Notes: a model not told the origin generated them from the letters alone. DNA of 64,000 nucleotides from Afipia birgiae 34632 (GCF_000308295.2 NZ_HG326653.1:827212-891211); one strand, 5' to 3'; shown: positions 44,021-53,828, numbered from the stretch's first letter. A program made the numbers and translations.

Positions 44021-45193
44021 ATGAACGTAGCGGACGGCCAGAATGCGGACAGCGGCGGTGGGGACGCCTTTTACAGCGCCATGCCGGTGTTTCGCGGCTT
44101 CGCCAATCTGATGGATCCGTCGCTGTACCAGCCGTTGCCTGGCGGATGGTTCATTGGCGTGGCCGACATCGTGCAGTCGACCAAGGCGATTGCGGACAAT
44201 CGCTACAAGGCCGTGAACATGGCGGGCGCGTCGGTGATCGCGTCCGTGACAAATGCGCTGGAGAATCGCGATTTCCCGTTTGCCTTCGGAGGCGACGGCG
44301 CGAGCTTCGCGGTGTCGCCGCAGGATGCAGAATTGGCGCGCGAGGCGCTGGCGGCCACCGCAACGTGGGTGAAGGAGGATCTCGATCTGTCGCTGCGCGT
44401 CGCGCTGGTGCCGATCGAAGCCATTCGCGCGCAGGGTCTCGATGTGCGGGTTGCGCGCTATGCGGCCTCGCCGCATGTGTCCTACGCGATGTTCTCGGGC
44501 GGCGGACTGGCGTGGGCGGAAGCTGCCATGAAGCGCGGCGAGTTCGCGGTGCCGATGGCGCCGCCGGGCGCGCATCCCGATCTCACCGGACTGTCGTGCC
44601 GGTTTTCCGAGATGCCGGCGGAGCGCGGCCTCATCTTGTCGATGCTGATCGTGCCTGCATCCGCGGACAGCGCCGCATTCCGCCGCCTGATCGAGGATGT
44701 GGTGACGCTGGTCGAGCGAAGCCCGGGTTCGGGACGGCCGGTCCCGGCTGCCGGGCCGTCGCTGCGCTGGCCGGCGCCGGGCGCTCAGTATGAGGCGCTG
44801 GCGCAGCGCGGTGGGCCGCTGTTTGTCCGCCGTCTCAATGTTCATGCCATGACGCTGTTTGCCTATGTGCTGTTTCGTTTCGGCATTCCCGCCGGCGGCT
44901 TCGTGCCACAGGTTTACATGCAACAGGTGGTCGAGAATTCGGATTTCCGGAAATATGACGACGGCCTGCGCATGGTGCTTGACTGCAAGCCCGAACTGGC
45001 GGACGCGCTGGAAGGCCGCCTCGCGGCTGCGGCGGCCGCCGGGACGGCGCGTTACGGCCTGCACCGCCAGGATGCGGCGTTGATGACATGCTTTACCCTG
45101 GCGGCGTCGCGGCCCGATCATTTTCATTTCGTCGATGGCGCACGCGGTGGTTATGCGTCCGCCGCCACCGCGTTGAAGGCAACGTTGAACTAA
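44021..45193 (+). CDS. DUF3095 protein (nucleotide-cyclase-like fold)
   Basis: 390 residues from the ATG at 44021 (GTG at 44018 also possible). The first 110 residues resemble class III nucleotidyl cyclases: GWFIGVADIVQSTKAI (first metal Asp) and FAFGGDGASFAV (second acidic turn). The rest is the DUF3095-specific region. Whether it makes a cyclic nucleotide is unknown. A long minus-strand frame covers the same DNA but looks like a shadow. Confidence 0.85.
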   Translation: MNVADGQNADSGGGDAFYSAMPVFRGFANLMDPSLYQPLPGGWFIGVADIVQSTKAIADNRYKAVNMAGASVIASVTNALENRDFPFAFGGDGASFAVSPQDAELAREALAATATWVKEDLDLSLRVALVPIEAIRAQGLDVRVARYAASPHVSYAMFSGGGLAWAEAAMKRGEFAVPMAPPGAHPDLTGLSCRFSEMPAERGLILSMLIVPASADSAAFRRLIEDVVTLVERSPGSGRPVPAAGPSLRWPAPGAQYEALAQRGGPLFVRRLNVHAMTLFAYVLFRFGIPAGGFVPQVYMQQVVENSDFRKYDDGLRMVLDCKPELADALEGRLAAAAAAGTARYGLHRQDAALMTCFTLAASRPDHFHFVDGARGGYASAATALKATLN

Positions 45194-45285
45194 GCCAGAC
45201 GTTTTCCCGACGGTCATTGAAAAGGGACGTGGAAAGCGGCACCATCGCTGGACTTTCGCGGGCGCGTTCATGTTAGTGAGCCGTA

Positions 45286-46164
45286 ATGGGCAGAATCGAT
45301 TCCAGGAGTAAGCGCCAGCGTGGCCGGACACCGTTTTACGGTGCCGCGCTCGGGCTGCTTGCCGTCCTCGGCTGCTTCGATCCGGCGCGTGGCAGCGACG
45401 ACGAAGACGACGAATCATCCAAGGCAGGCCCGAAGCAGCCGAACATTTACCTGGATTACAACACGGCCTATGCGATCGTGCCGCCCAATACGCTCGCCAT
45501 CGGGCTCAGGAATTTCGTCTCGCCGATTCCGGTGGGATCGCAACTCGTGATGCTGAACGCGCCGCTGACGATTGATCTTACCGACCGGTTCTCGATCTAT
45601 GGCGGCGTCAGCGCCATCACGTCGCGCTCTGATATCTCGCCGTGGTCGTCGATGATTCTCGATAGCTGGAATATCGGGTTCAATGCCGACGTCATCCGGC
45701 AGGACGGAGCCACCGTCACGGTGATCTCGACCGTGACGCGATCGATCAACAGCGTGCCGGGGCTGGGATCGACATCGAACCAGACGGTTGTCGAACTCGA
45801 TCGCGCGCTCAACGAAGATGAAACGCAGGGTCTGCTCGCAGGCACACGCGTAACCGCCGTCTGGGTGGACTCGGCGCTTGCGAAAGTCGAGCCTGCGTAT
45901 GTCGGGTATCTCGGCGGCTATTATCAGTGGCCGAACAACTGGAAGCTGTCCGGCCGCTTCGGCATTCAGACATTCGGCGGGGGCCAGATTTTCGGTGGTC
46001 TCATCAGGGCAAAGGCGTTTACCCAGCCGACCATGAGGATCGACCTCGAACGGATGGATGACAATGACAACCGGCTGTTCGGGGCGACGATCGAGGTGTC
46101 CTGGACGCCGGATCCGTTTGTTCAATTCACATTACGAACGCCGCTCTATGCGGTGAGAAACTGA
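45286..46164 (+). CDS. Outer-membrane-like hypothetical protein
   Basis: 292 residues. A basic N-terminus and hydrophobic segment (about 17-35, LGLLAVLGC) act as signal or lipoprotein leader, then an acidic stretch (DDEDDESS) and many alternating strands ending in VQFTLRTPLYAVRN, typical of a beta-barrel. DLTDRFSIYGGVSAI and NNWKLSGRFGIQTFGG fit barrel strands. I do not recognise the family. Confidence 0.65.
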   Translation: MGRIDSRSKRQRGRTPFYGAALGLLAVLGCFDPARGSDDEDDESSKAGPKQPNIYLDYNTAYAIVPPNTLAIGLRNFVSPIPVGSQLVMLNAPLTIDLTDRFSIYGGVSAITSRSDISPWSSMILDSWNIGFNADVIRQDGATVTVISTVTRSINSVPGLGSTSNQTVVELDRALNEDETQGLLAGTRVTAVWVDSALAKVEPAYVGYLGGYYQWPNNWKLSGRFGIQTFGGGQIFGGLIRAKAFTQPTMRIDLERMDDNDNRLFGATIEVSWTPDPFVQFTLRTPLYAVRN

Positions 46165-46220
46165 GCTTCGCGAACAGCGGCAGCAGACGAGCCAGAACGT
46201 GTTCATCGAGAGGAACGGAC

Positions 46221-46496
46221 ATGGATATCCACGGAGGACAGAGGCAACGCCTGGATGTGAAGGGTTCGGACGTTTCGGGATCGTCATTTGACGATGTGAA
46301 CATGTCGGGCTGCACGATGCACGACATCAATCTCAGCGGGCTACGGATCGATTACGCCAATCTTGCTGGCCTGCACGTTAATAACGCGAATATGGCCGGG
46401 GCCTGCCTCACGGATTGCCGGATCGAGGGCATGACCATCAACGGCGTCAAGGTCGAAGACATGCTGGCGGCGTACAACAAGCAAAAGCCGGTGTAA
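46221..46496 (+). CDS. Short pentapeptide-repeat-like protein
   Basis: 91 residues with repeating five-residue periods (GSDVSGSSFDDVNMSG, NLSGLRIDYANLAGLHV, NNANMAG) that should fold as a right-handed beta-helix. About nine turns can be made. Function unknown; no signal peptide. Confidence 0.75.
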   Translation: MDIHGGQRQRLDVKGSDVSGSSFDDVNMSGCTMHDINLSGLRIDYANLAGLHVNNANMAGACLTDCRIEGMTINGVKVEDMLAAYNKQKPV

Positions 46497-46658
46497 TTCT
46501 GCGGAGCCGTCCTGTATTGGGCGCTGCCCTGCGGCGGTGACGGCCATGCTGCAGATGCACCAGCCGGCCCTGCGATCTTGACGCCCCTCGCGGTGCGCCT
46601 AAGCTGACTTTGCTCAAGTGCCAAGGATTTACGTCTTGATCCATGTCAGGAGAAAATC

Positions 46659-46862
46659 ATGTCAGTTGCACGCGTCACCGAGCTCATTTCTGCATCCCCA
46701 AAAAGTTTTGAAGACGCCGTCCAGGTTGGCGTCAAGCGCGCCATCAAGACATTGAAGAATGTCGAAGGTGTCTGGGTCGCCAATCAGAAATGCGTCATCA
46801 AGAACGGCAAGATCGCGGAATACCGCGTCAATCTGAAGGTGACATTTATCCTCAAAGACTGA
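46659..46862 (+). CDS. Dodecin, flavin-storage protein
   Basis: 67 residues, full dodecin length: TELISASPKSFEDAVQVGV, then GVWVANQKCVIKNGKIAEYR and LKVTFIL. Bacterial dodecins form dodecamers that bind riboflavin, FMN or FAD; the Trp (VWVAN) that stacks flavins is kept. CAGGAGA precedes the ATG. Confidence 0.9.
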   Translation: MSVARVTELISASPKSFEDAVQVGVKRAIKTLKNVEGVWVANQKCVIKNGKIAEYRVNLKVTFILKD

Positions 46863-46949
46863 ACGTCCCCGCATCACATCTCATTATGGTGTTGCGACCT
46901 GCCATTCGCGCTCTCGACACGCGAAGGCGGGTGGGATTATCCTTGCCTC

Positions 46950-47624
46950 ATGAGTGGACACGATCACGATCATCACGACGATCATCACGACGATCATCAC
47001 CATGGCCATCATCACCATCATGATGATCATTCCGAACTGTCGGAGACGGAATTGCGCGTCCGCGCGCTGGAATCCGTCCTGACCGAAAAAGGCTACGTCG
47101 ACTCTGCGGCGCTCGATCTGCTGATCGAAACCTATGAGACCAAGGTCGGGCCGCGCAACGGTGCGCGCGTGATCGCAAAGGCCTGGGCTGATCCGGCCTA
47201 TCGTGCGCGCCTGCTGGCCGATGCCACGCCCGCCATCGCCGAACTCGGTTACTCCGGGCGTCAGGGCGAGCACATCGTTGCGGTCGAGAACACCGAGCGG
47301 CAGCACAACATGGTCGTCTGCACGCTGTGCTCCTGTTATCCGTGGTCGGTGCTCGGCCTGCCGCCAGTCTGGTACAAGGCCGCGCCGTACCGGTCGCGCG
47401 CGGTGATCGATCCGCGCGGCGTGCTGCGCGATTTCGGCTTTGAGCTTCCGGCCGACACGGAGATTCGCGTGTGGGATTCCACCGCCGAGATCCGTTATCT
47501 GGTGGTGCCGCAGCGACCCGCCGGCACCGAGGGCTGGAGTGAGGAGCAACTTGCGGAACTGGTCACGCGCGACAGCATGATCGGGACCGGTTTCGCGAAA
47601 TTACCAGGACAGGCCGCACCATGA
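46950..47624 (+). CDS. nthA: Nitrile hydratase alpha subunit, cobalt type, His-rich leader
   Basis: 224 residues. The metal-site motif VCTLCSCY carries the three Cys that bind the metal; Thr at the third position is the cobalt-type signature (iron enzymes have Ser). The enzyme hydrates nitriles to amides in the cytoplasm. Unusually, 15 of the first 27 residues are His and 8 are Asp, a likely metal-loading tail. It overlaps nthB by 4 nt. Confidence 0.93.
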   Translation: MSGHDHDHHDDHHDDHHHGHHHHHDDHSELSETELRVRALESVLTEKGYVDSAALDLLIETYETKVGPRNGARVIAKAWADPAYRARLLADATPAIAELGYSGRQGEHIVAVENTERQHNMVVCTLCSCYPWSVLGLPPVWYKAAPYRSRAVIDPRGVLRDFGFELPADTEIRVWDSTAEIRYLVVPQRPAGTEGWSEEQLAELVTRDSMIGTGFAKLPGQAAP

Positions 47625-48283
47625 ACGGCGCGCATGACATGGGCGGCGTCGATGGCTTCGGTCCGGTGAGGCCTGAGCCGAACGAGCCGGTGTTTCATGG
47701 CGAGTGGGAGCGGCGGGTTCTGGCGATGACGCTGGCGATGGCACGGCCCGGCGGCTGGAACATCGACATGTCCCGTTTCGCCCGCGAGGACCGATCGCCC
47801 GCGGATTATCTCGGCAAGAGTTACTACCAGATCTGGCTCGTGGGTCTGGAGCGGCTGATGCAGGAGCGCGGTCTGGTGATGCCGGATGAGGTCGAGGCCG
47901 GCCGCATGTTGCATCCGCCGAAGGCTGACGTGGCTGTCCTGGCGCGCGACGACGTCGACGGCATGTTGCGCCGGGGCGCGCCGACGGCGCGCGACGCAAC
48001 GTCGGCGCCGCTGTTCGCCGTCGGCGACCGCGTGCGTGCAAAGAACATTCATCCGGCAGGCCATGTCCGGCTGCCCCGCTATGTTCGGGGTCATACCGGT
48101 GTGGTGGAGTTGCTTCATGGTGCGCATGTCTTTGCGGACAGCAATGCGCGCGGCACAGGCGAAAATCCGCAGCAGCTTTACACCGTGCGCTTTACCGGCC
48201 CGGAGTTATGGGGCGAACGCGCCGATCCGCGCACTGCAGTTTCGGTGGACGCCTGGGAAACCTATCTGGAGCGCGCCGAATGA
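47621..48283 (+). CDS. nthB: Nitrile hydratase beta subunit
   Basis: 220 residues with the beta-subunit start [16 protein letters not shown], the helix [18 protein letters not shown] and the C-terminal SH3-like barrel ([43 protein letters not shown]). It pairs with the alpha subunit. The gene overlaps both neighbours by 4 nt. Confidence 0.93.
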   Translation: MNGAHDMGGVDGFGPVRPEPNEPVFHGEWERRVLAMTLAMARPGGWNIDMSRFAREDRSPADYLGKSYYQIWLVGLERLMQERGLVMPDEVEAGRMLHPPKADVAVLARDDVDGMLRRGAPTARDATSAPLFAVGDRVRAKNIHPAGHVRLPRYVRGHTGVVELLHGAHVFADSNARGTGENPQQLYTVRFTGPELWGERADPRTAVSVDAWETYLERAE

Positions 48284-48660
48284 CGATTGACCAACGCGCA
48301 GCGATGCAGGCCACGGCGAGCGTTCCAGGAATTCCGCGCGACGACGAGGGGCCGGTGTTTCGCGAGCCATGGGAGGCACGCGCCTTCGCCATGGCGCTGG
48401 CGCTGCATGCGCGCGGCCTGTTCACATGGACGGAATGGGCGGACGCACTGGCGCAGCAAATCAAGCTTGCGCAGGCCGACGGCGACGCCGACACCGGCGA
48501 GACCTATTACCGGCACTGGCTCGCGACGCTTGAGAAACTGGTGACGGCGAAGGATATCGCGGCGGCGAACGAGCTGCGTCGCTATCGTGATGCGTGGGAT
48601 CACGCCGCCGACCGCACGCCGCACGGCCAGCCGATCGAGTTGGCGGCTGAAGATTTCTGA
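48280..48660 (+). CDS. Nitrile hydratase accessory (activator) protein
   Basis: 126 residues from the ATG at 48280 within an ATGA overlap. It resembles the N-terminal part of nitrile hydratase beta subunits (PVFREPWEARAFAMALALHA, YYRHWLATLEKLV), as P14K/NhlE-type activators do; these deliver cobalt to the alpha subunit by subunit swapping. No amidase gene follows. Confidence 0.85.
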   Translation: MTIDQRAAMQATASVPGIPRDDEGPVFREPWEARAFAMALALHARGLFTWTEWADALAQQIKLAQADGDADTGETYYRHWLATLEKLVTAKDIAAANELRRYRDAWDHAADRTPHGQPIELAAEDF

Positions 48661-48823
48661 TCGAGGGTTTGGAGCACGATCCGCTCGCGTTGAACGAATA
48701 CTCTTTCCGTTCATTCCCGCGAAAGCGGGAATCCAGTTCTTTCAAAGAGTGGGTTCCCGCTTGTTGCGTTAGACGCGCTTCGCGCCTTTGCGCGGGGGCG
48801 ACCGGGATGACATGCGCTGGACG
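48661..48823. other. Intergenic region with a dispersed-repeat-like sequence
   Basis: Non-coding stretch after the nitrile hydratase operon. It holds the hairpin repeat at 48712-48734 and a second arm-like stretch with GGTTCCCGC and GCGCTTCGCGCC near 48760-48800, characteristic of mosaic intergenic repeats in this bacterial group. Confidence 0.5.
48712..48734. repeat. Intergenic palindromic repeat unit
   Basis: ATTCCCGCGAAAGCGGGAAT: a CCCGC-GAAA-GCGGG hairpin of the kind dispersed in intergenic regions of Bradyrhizobium and relatives. Only one clear unit is seen in this window. Confidence 0.6.
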
Positions 48824-48926
48824 CTAACCCGTTTCGTCGGTCAGGAACGGATTGGTCATGCGCTCGTGGCCGAAATTCGAGCCGAGGCCGTGGCTGCAGA
48901 CGATATCGGCGTGGCGTGATCGCCGT
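48824..48926 (-). pseudogene. Broken duplicate of the 3' end of the MBL-fold gene
   Basis: On the minus strand this segment repeats the end of the metallo-beta-lactamase-fold gene at 49261-49935: about 39 consecutive bases are identical (48843-48881 against 49282-49320), encoding GSNFGHERMTNPFL, and a shorter match encodes GDHAT. Between the two matches the copy lacks the codons for about 10-15 residues. Its own stop is at 48824. It is a leftover from a partial duplication. Confidence 0.75.
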
Positions 48927-48935
48927 TCTCGACGT

Positions 48936-49160
48936 TCAGCTTTTGCAGCACGCCGCACCTGCTTCTCCGTCCCGTTGTGCCTGGATGGGTGGGCAGGACA
49001 GGGAGCCGTAGGAACAAAATACACAGCAGTCTCCTGTCTTCGGCTTCAGCCGCGTGCCGCAACCCTTACAGTCGTAGAAAAACTGGCAGGCGTCGGTGGG
49101 CATTGTTTCCATCGCGCGATGGCCGCAATCCGGACAGATGATCGTTGATTCAAGCTGCAT
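48936..49160 (-). CDS. GDCCVxC-domain small zinc-ribbon-like protein
   Basis: 74 residues with ICPDCGHRA (first Cys pair), FYDCKGCGTRLKPKTGDCC (second pair and GDCC) and FCSYGSLSCPPIQ. This is the GDCCVxC family, sometimes encoded with selenocysteine; here all positions are plain Cys. Members often neighbour mercury or metal genes; function unknown. It lies between the intact MBL-fold gene and the broken copy of its 3' end. Confidence 0.75.
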   Translation of the reverse strand: MQLESTIICPDCGHRAMETMPTDACQFFYDCKGCGTRLKPKTGDCCVFCSYGSLSCPPIQAQRDGEAGAACCKS

Positions 49161-49260
49161 CGACTCACTTTACACGCGCCAATGGGTCTCCTTCGGAAAA
49201 TGACACTCAAACAAATGTGAAGGAGGGGTGAGTACTCCCTCACGAGCGTCAATCGCCTCG

Positions 49261-49935
49261 CTAGCCCATCTCGCTGTGGTTCAGGAACGGATTGGTCATG
49301 CGCTCGTGGCCGAAATTCGAACCGGGACCATGGCCGCAGATGAAGCCGATATCGTCGCCGAGCGGCAACAGTTTGTCCTTGATGGAACTGATCAGCGTGG
49401 CGTGATCGCCGCCGGGCAGGTCGGTGCGCCCGACCGAGCCGTTGAACAGCACGTCACCCACGATCGCGAAACGCATGTCCTTGTTGAAGAACGCCACGCT
49501 GCCCGGCGAATGTCCGGGGCAATGATAGACGTCGAACGTGAGATCGCCGATCTTGACCTGATCGCCTTCATTCAGCCAGCGGTCCGGCGCGAAGTTGCGC
49601 ACGCCGGTCATGCCGAAATTGGCGCCGCTCGCGACGACGTTGTCGAGCAGGTATTTGTCCGCGACATGCGGACCCACGATAGGCACTTTCAATTCGTCGC
49701 GAAGTTCCGCCGCGCCGCCGACGTGATCGATATGGCCATGGGTGATCCAGATCTCGTCGACCGTGATGCCAGCCTGCTTGATCGCGGCGAGGATGTCCGG
49801 AACGTCTCCGCCGGGATCGATCACGACCCCATGCATGGTCGCTGCGTTCCACAGCAGCGTGCAATTCTGCTGAAACGGCGAGACCGGTACGATCAGGGCA
49901 CCGGCTTTGGCGGCAGTCTTCGATTCATCTGTCAT
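49261..49935 (-). CDS. MBL-fold metallo-hydrolase (GloB/YcbL-like)
   Basis: 224 residues from the ATG at 49935; the frame extends far upstream only as a shadow of the GGDEF gene. The metal motif THGHIDHVGG, YHCPGHSPGSVAFF, FAIVGDVLFNGSVGRTDLPGGD and a last His in ICGHGPGSNFGHE give the full set of ligands. Family members hydrolyse glutathione or similar thioesters. The 3' end has a broken copy about 430 bp away. Confidence 0.9.
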   Translation of the reverse strand: MTDESKTAAKAGALIVPVSPFQQNCTLLWNAATMHGVVIDPGGDVPDILAAIKQAGITVDEIWITHGHIDHVGGAAELRDELKVPIVGPHVADKYLLDNVVASGANFGMTGVRNFAPDRWLNEGDQVKIGDLTFDVYHCPGHSPGSVAFFNKDMRFAIVGDVLFNGSVGRTDLPGGDHATLISSIKDKLLPLGDDIGFICGHGPGSNFGHERMTNPFLNHSEMG

Positions 49936-50021
49936 GCGGGCCACAATGCTGATTTTTTGCGCCGCGCCAAGTGGATTCCGACGAATCTTGCCGATGAGAG
50001 GGTTACCCGCCGCCGGCGCGG

Positions 50022-52448
50022 TCAGGCCACGCGCAGATTTGGTGCGGCGGTGCTGACCATGTCGAACGGTTCCGGGCGGCCGACGCCGTAGCCTTGCGCG
50101 TAATCGACTCCGATTTCGCGAAGCGCCTGGAGAATGGCATCGTTTTCGACGAATTCGGCGATGGTCTGTTTGCCCATGACCTTGCCGATCCGGCAGATCA
50201 TTTCGACCATGGCCCGGTCGATCGGATCGTCGAGCATGTCCTTGACGAACCCGCCGTCGATCTTGAGGTAGTTCACCGGAAGATGTTTCAGGTAACCGAA
50301 CGACGACATGCCGCTGCCGAAGTCGTCGAGCGAGAACCGGCATCCGAGTTTCTGCAGCACGCCGATGAAGCGGTTGGCGTTGTCGATATTGGCGATCGCG
50401 CTGGTTTCGGTGATCTCGAAGCAGATCATCGCCGGCGGAATGCTGAAAAGCTCGAGCTGCTCGCGGACGTAGTCGATGAAACCTTCGTCGCTGAAAGTTG
50501 CGCCTGACAGGTTGATCGCGCAGGTGGCGATGTTCTCCGGTGCGATGCTGCCGATCCGCGCAGAGATAATATCGAAAGCGTGATGCACGACCCAGCGGTC
50601 GATCAGGGGCATCAGGCCGTAGCGTTCGGCAGCAGGAATGAAATCGCCTGGAGGCACCAGATTGCCGTCCCTGTCGCGCAGCCGCAACAGCAGCTCGATA
50701 TGCGCGCCGGCTTGTCCGGTGTCGTGCAGGGCGGCGATGGTCTGTGCGTAGAGACAGAAGCGCTCTTCTTCCAGCGCGTCGTGAATGCGTTGCACCCACG
50801 CCATTTCACCAAAGCGATGCAGCAGTTCGGTGTCGCTCGGATTGTGGATCTGGATCCGGTTGCGGCCCTTCTCCTTGGCAAGGTAGCAGGCGAGGTCCGC
50901 CGTGCGCAGGGTTTCATTCTTCGTGGCGTTCTCGCGCATCTGAACGAGACCGATGCTCGCGGTGACCGTGAACGGACGCCCGTTCCAGACGAAGTTGAGA
51001 TCCTGCACCGCCTGTCGCAGCCGCTCCGCGACAATCGCCGCGCGTTCGAGGTCGCCGTTCCCCAGCAGGATCGCGAACTCGTCGCCGCCAAGCCGCGCCA
51101 GCAGGTCTTCGACCCGCAGATGCAGTTGCAGCGCCACGGCGACTTCGCACAAGAGCTTGTCGCCGGCGGCGTGGCCGCAGGTATCGTTGATGATCTTGAA
51201 CTGGTCGAGGTCGAGGAACATGAGCGCGTGCGGCCCGTCCCGGTGGTGGTCCTGATGCCGCAAGACCTTTTCCAGCCGGTGCTCGAACTCTCGGCGATTG
51301 GCCAGCTTGGTCAGGCTGTCGTGTGAGGCCTGCCATGACAGGCGGGCGATGTATTTCTTTTCGCTGGTCATGTCGTGCAGCACCAGCACGGCGCCCGCAA
51401 CGGCGCCCTCCTTGTAGAGCGGCGTTCCGATCATCGAAATCGCGACGGACGTGGAATCCGGCCGTTGCAGCAATTGCGGACGCGTGGGGTGAGTGAGGTC
51501 GCCGCCTTCCAGAATCTGTTCGATCTGGCTTTCGCGCGGTTGTCCGGTCTCTTCGTCGAGAATGCGGAACAGCGAGGCGACCGGCAGTCCTCTGGCGGCC
51601 AGCGCGCGGCAGGCGACCAGTCGCTCGGCGGCCGGATTCATGTATTCGACGTTGCCCTTTGCATCGGTGCTGATGACGGCGTCGCCGATGGCCGCGAGGG
51701 TGATCTGCGCGCGTTCCTTCTCGGTGCGCAGCGCATGCACGAATCTGCGGCGCTGCGCCATGAAGTAACGCGTTAGCGTCAGCAGCAGACCCACCAGCAG
51801 CGCGGCGACGAGCAGATTGGCGATGGTCAGGACGAGCTTGACCTGCCGCGATCCGTTACCGAGGCTTTCGGCGAAACCTGTCGCCTCGGGCGCGATGCGG
51901 GCGTTGAACTGGTCGATCCGCTCGCGCAGCGAGCTGAGTTGCGAGGGCGAAACCAGCGTGCCGTTTTGTTCGATCTGGATTTGCTTCGCAAGGCCGGTGA
52001 GTTCATCGAGCATCGGGTCGCTGTTGACCCAGTGCGTGATCGCTTTCCTGAAAGGCGGCAACTCCCGGAAATAGCGATACAGCCAGATGACGCCGTCGAT
52101 GTCGTCGGGGTGAATTCCGCCTAGCAGGAAACCGGCGCGGGCGGCTGCGAGGTCCGGAGGCTTCTGTTCCAGCGCGAGACGCGCGGTGCGGTCGCCCAGC
52201 GGTCCGGCGATGGCTTTCTCGTATTGTTCGAAGTGCTGATCGTTGCCGGTTTCGCCGTAGAGATAGAGATGGTGGACGGCGTTCTTCTGGCCTTTCGACC
52301 ACAGGCTTTCGCCGCCGACATAGGCGCGGACGGACGACAGGATGCTCAGGCTCATGCCTGCAAGAAAGGCCTGCAACAGGATAATGGCGATGAAGGGCGA
52401 GACCAGCCGCAGCAGACGCATTTTCGCGGATACAAAATTGAACTTCAT
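50022..52448 (-). CDS. Membrane GGDEF-EAL cyclic-di-GMP protein with PAS
   Basis: 808 residues. Two membrane helices (about 12-38 and 205-228) bracket a periplasmic sensor region; a PAS domain (about 245-365, [20 protein letters not shown]), a GGDEF domain with intact RLGGDEF, and an EAL domain follow. The EAL core reads ELLLR at the usual EALLR place, with [31 protein letters not shown] and AEFVEND still present, so phosphodiesterase activity may be retained. It synthesises and/or breaks cyclic-di-GMP at the membrane. Confidence 0.92.
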   Translation of the reverse strand: MKFNFVSAKMRLLRLVSPFIAIILLQAFLAGMSLSILSSVRAYVGGESLWSKGQKNAVHHLYLYGETGNDQHFEQYEKAIAGPLGDRTARLALEQKPPDLAAARAGFLLGGIHPDDIDGVIWLYRYFRELPPFRKAITHWVNSDPMLDELTGLAKQIQIEQNGTLVSPSQLSSLRERIDQFNARIAPEATGFAESLGNGSRQVKLVLTIANLLVAALLVGLLLTLTRYFMAQRRRFVHALRTEKERAQITLAAIGDAVISTDAKGNVEYMNPAAERLVACRALAARGLPVASLFRILDEETGQPRESQIEQILEGGDLTHPTRPQLLQRPDSTSVAISMIGTPLYKEGAVAGAVLVLHDMTSEKKYIARLSWQASHDSLTKLANRREFEHRLEKVLRHQDHHRDGPHALMFLDLDQFKIINDTCGHAAGDKLLCEVAVALQLHLRVEDLLARLGGDEFAILLGNGDLERAAIVAERLRQAVQDLNFVWNGRPFTVTASIGLVQMRENATKNETLRTADLACYLAKEKGRNRIQIHNPSDTELLHRFGEMAWVQRIHDALEEERFCLYAQTIAALHDTGQAGAHIELLLRLRDRDGNLVPPGDFIPAAERYGLMPLIDRWVVHHAFDIISARIGSIAPENIATCAINLSGATFSDEGFIDYVREQLELFSIPPAMICFEITETSAIANIDNANRFIGVLQKLGCRFSLDDFGSGMSSFGYLKHLPVNYLKIDGGFVKDMLDDPIDRAMVEMICRIGKVMGKQTIAEFVENDAILQALREIGVDYAQGYGVGRPEPFDMVSTAAPNLRVA

Positions 52449-52666
52449 CGGACGCCGTACGCCCCCCGCCTGCTGTTTGACGTGAATTCCCTGTCTGCCA
52501 TTCTCACTCCAGCGCAGGCGGCGTAGGTCTTGGCCTCGTCCGAATGCGCGAGTTCCAACACTGGCGGTAACCGATTAAGAACGCGCGAATGTTGCTCCTT
52601 CCGGTTGCGGAACCCGAAAGTTGCGTGAATCGCGCGTAAATTTTCCGGGATGTTTTGTAACTGTAA

Positions 52667-52691
52667 ACCGGCCGCCGGGAGGGCGGCCGGT
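52667..52691 (-). terminator. Terminator hairpin after the VWA pseudogene
   Basis: Perfect 10-bp stem ACCGGCCGCC-GGGAG-GGCGGCCGGT, followed on the minus strand by TTTACAG. It lies about 50 nt past the stop of the leftward VWA remnant. Confidence 0.7.
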
Positions 52692-52740
52692 CGAATCGCC
52701 AGAAACAGGTCCCGGGCCAGCCGGAAACGCGAAATAAACC

Positions 52741-53680
52741 TTATCGCTTCGTCTGGGCTTTCAGCGTGTCCTCAACGACGCGGTCGAATGATGAGACCTT
52801 GGCGGGCGCGGCGCTGCGCTTCTTGTCGGTGACGTAAGCATCCCGCTTCTGCACCAGGATGGCGAGTTTCTCGTTCAGGGTCTTGCGGGCCAGCGTCCGC
52901 CGTTCGAGTTCGGCCTTGCGCTGATCGGGGGAGAGCTTGCGCAAATCGTCGGGAAGCTCGTCATCCCTGACGTTGCCGAGCGTCGCGCGGCCGGACGCAA
53001 CAGCGCCGACAAGGTCGCCGTCGCCGGTAACCGCTTCAGAGGAGATCTTCGAACGCTTGTTGAGATAGCTCGCCATGTCGGATGCCTGCGCCGGCGCCGC
53101 CGCCGCGACCTGTGACAACTGCCGGGTTTTTTCCTCGACGCGTTTCTGCAGCTTCATCGGTCCATAGGGAATCACGGTGCCGTTGATTTCCTTCTGCAGG
53201 ATGATGATGTCGTCGTCGTAAGGCGTCTCGATCACCACGACCTCGCCGCCGTCCTGCGGAATCGGAATGAAGCGGCCGTCGCCGAGTTGTGCGATGTCCT
53301 GCCAGACGCGCTCGGTGTCGCGCGCGCCGCCGGCGAGCACAGCGTTGACCACGATGTCGCGCTGTCTGGCCACCGCGAGCGTCTTCGGATATTTGGTGTC
53401 TTGCGCGTAGTCCATGTGCGGCGGTGCATCGCCAACCAGAAACACGATGCTTCGCATCGCTGCCCTTGCTCCATTGCAACGTGTTGACCGCCACATCGAG
53501 CGCTTCGTTGACGCTCTCTGGCCAGTCGCCGCCGCCCCGCGCTTTCAGTTCGACGAACGCGACTTCGACGGCCGGTTTCGCAACGGCTTGCGACAATGTC
53601 GCGGTGATCGGCAATGTGAGAACGGCAAGTGCGAGTCCATAGCCGCCGAATTTGAATTTGTCGGTGATGCGTGAGTCCAT
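52741..53680 (-). pseudogene. VWA-domain protein gene with internal deletion and frameshift
   Basis: The first frame starts at the ATG at 53680 with a signal peptide and VEVAFV, then jumps straight to ELKARGGGDWPESVNEALDV; the segment that should hold the MIDAS motif (DxSxS-like, DTTGSM in homologues) and about 60 residues is missing. At about 53449 the frame shifts: SKGSDAK continues in another frame as IVFLVGDAPPHMDYAQDTKY and on to 52741. Two independent lesions make a functional product unlikely. Confidence 0.85.
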
Positions 53681-53828
53681 TTCCCCCTCCAAGGGCTGAA
53701 ACCGGGTTCGCTCCCAGCGGAACCGATGGTTCCCATGCTTCGCGACGGCGCGGGGTCCGAATTGTGTCGCGCGGCGTACGCTTTTGGGGCTGAGGAGCTT
53801 TTGCTTTTCTGCTACCCTCCCCGGAATC

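Noticed and set aside
43895..45418. 507-codon open frame on the minus strand
   Set aside because: It lies fully opposite the DUF3095 gene, is Arg/His-rich, has no domain signal, and spans other gene ends; a GC-rich shadow frame.
48700..48800. CRISPR array
   Set aside because: The repeat-like text is a single hairpin unit with no regular spacers; no other short regular repeat array was seen in the window.
48936..49160. Selenoprotein in the GDCCVxC family
   Set aside because: The family can contain selenocysteine, but here the motif is all Cys and the frame needs no UGA readthrough.
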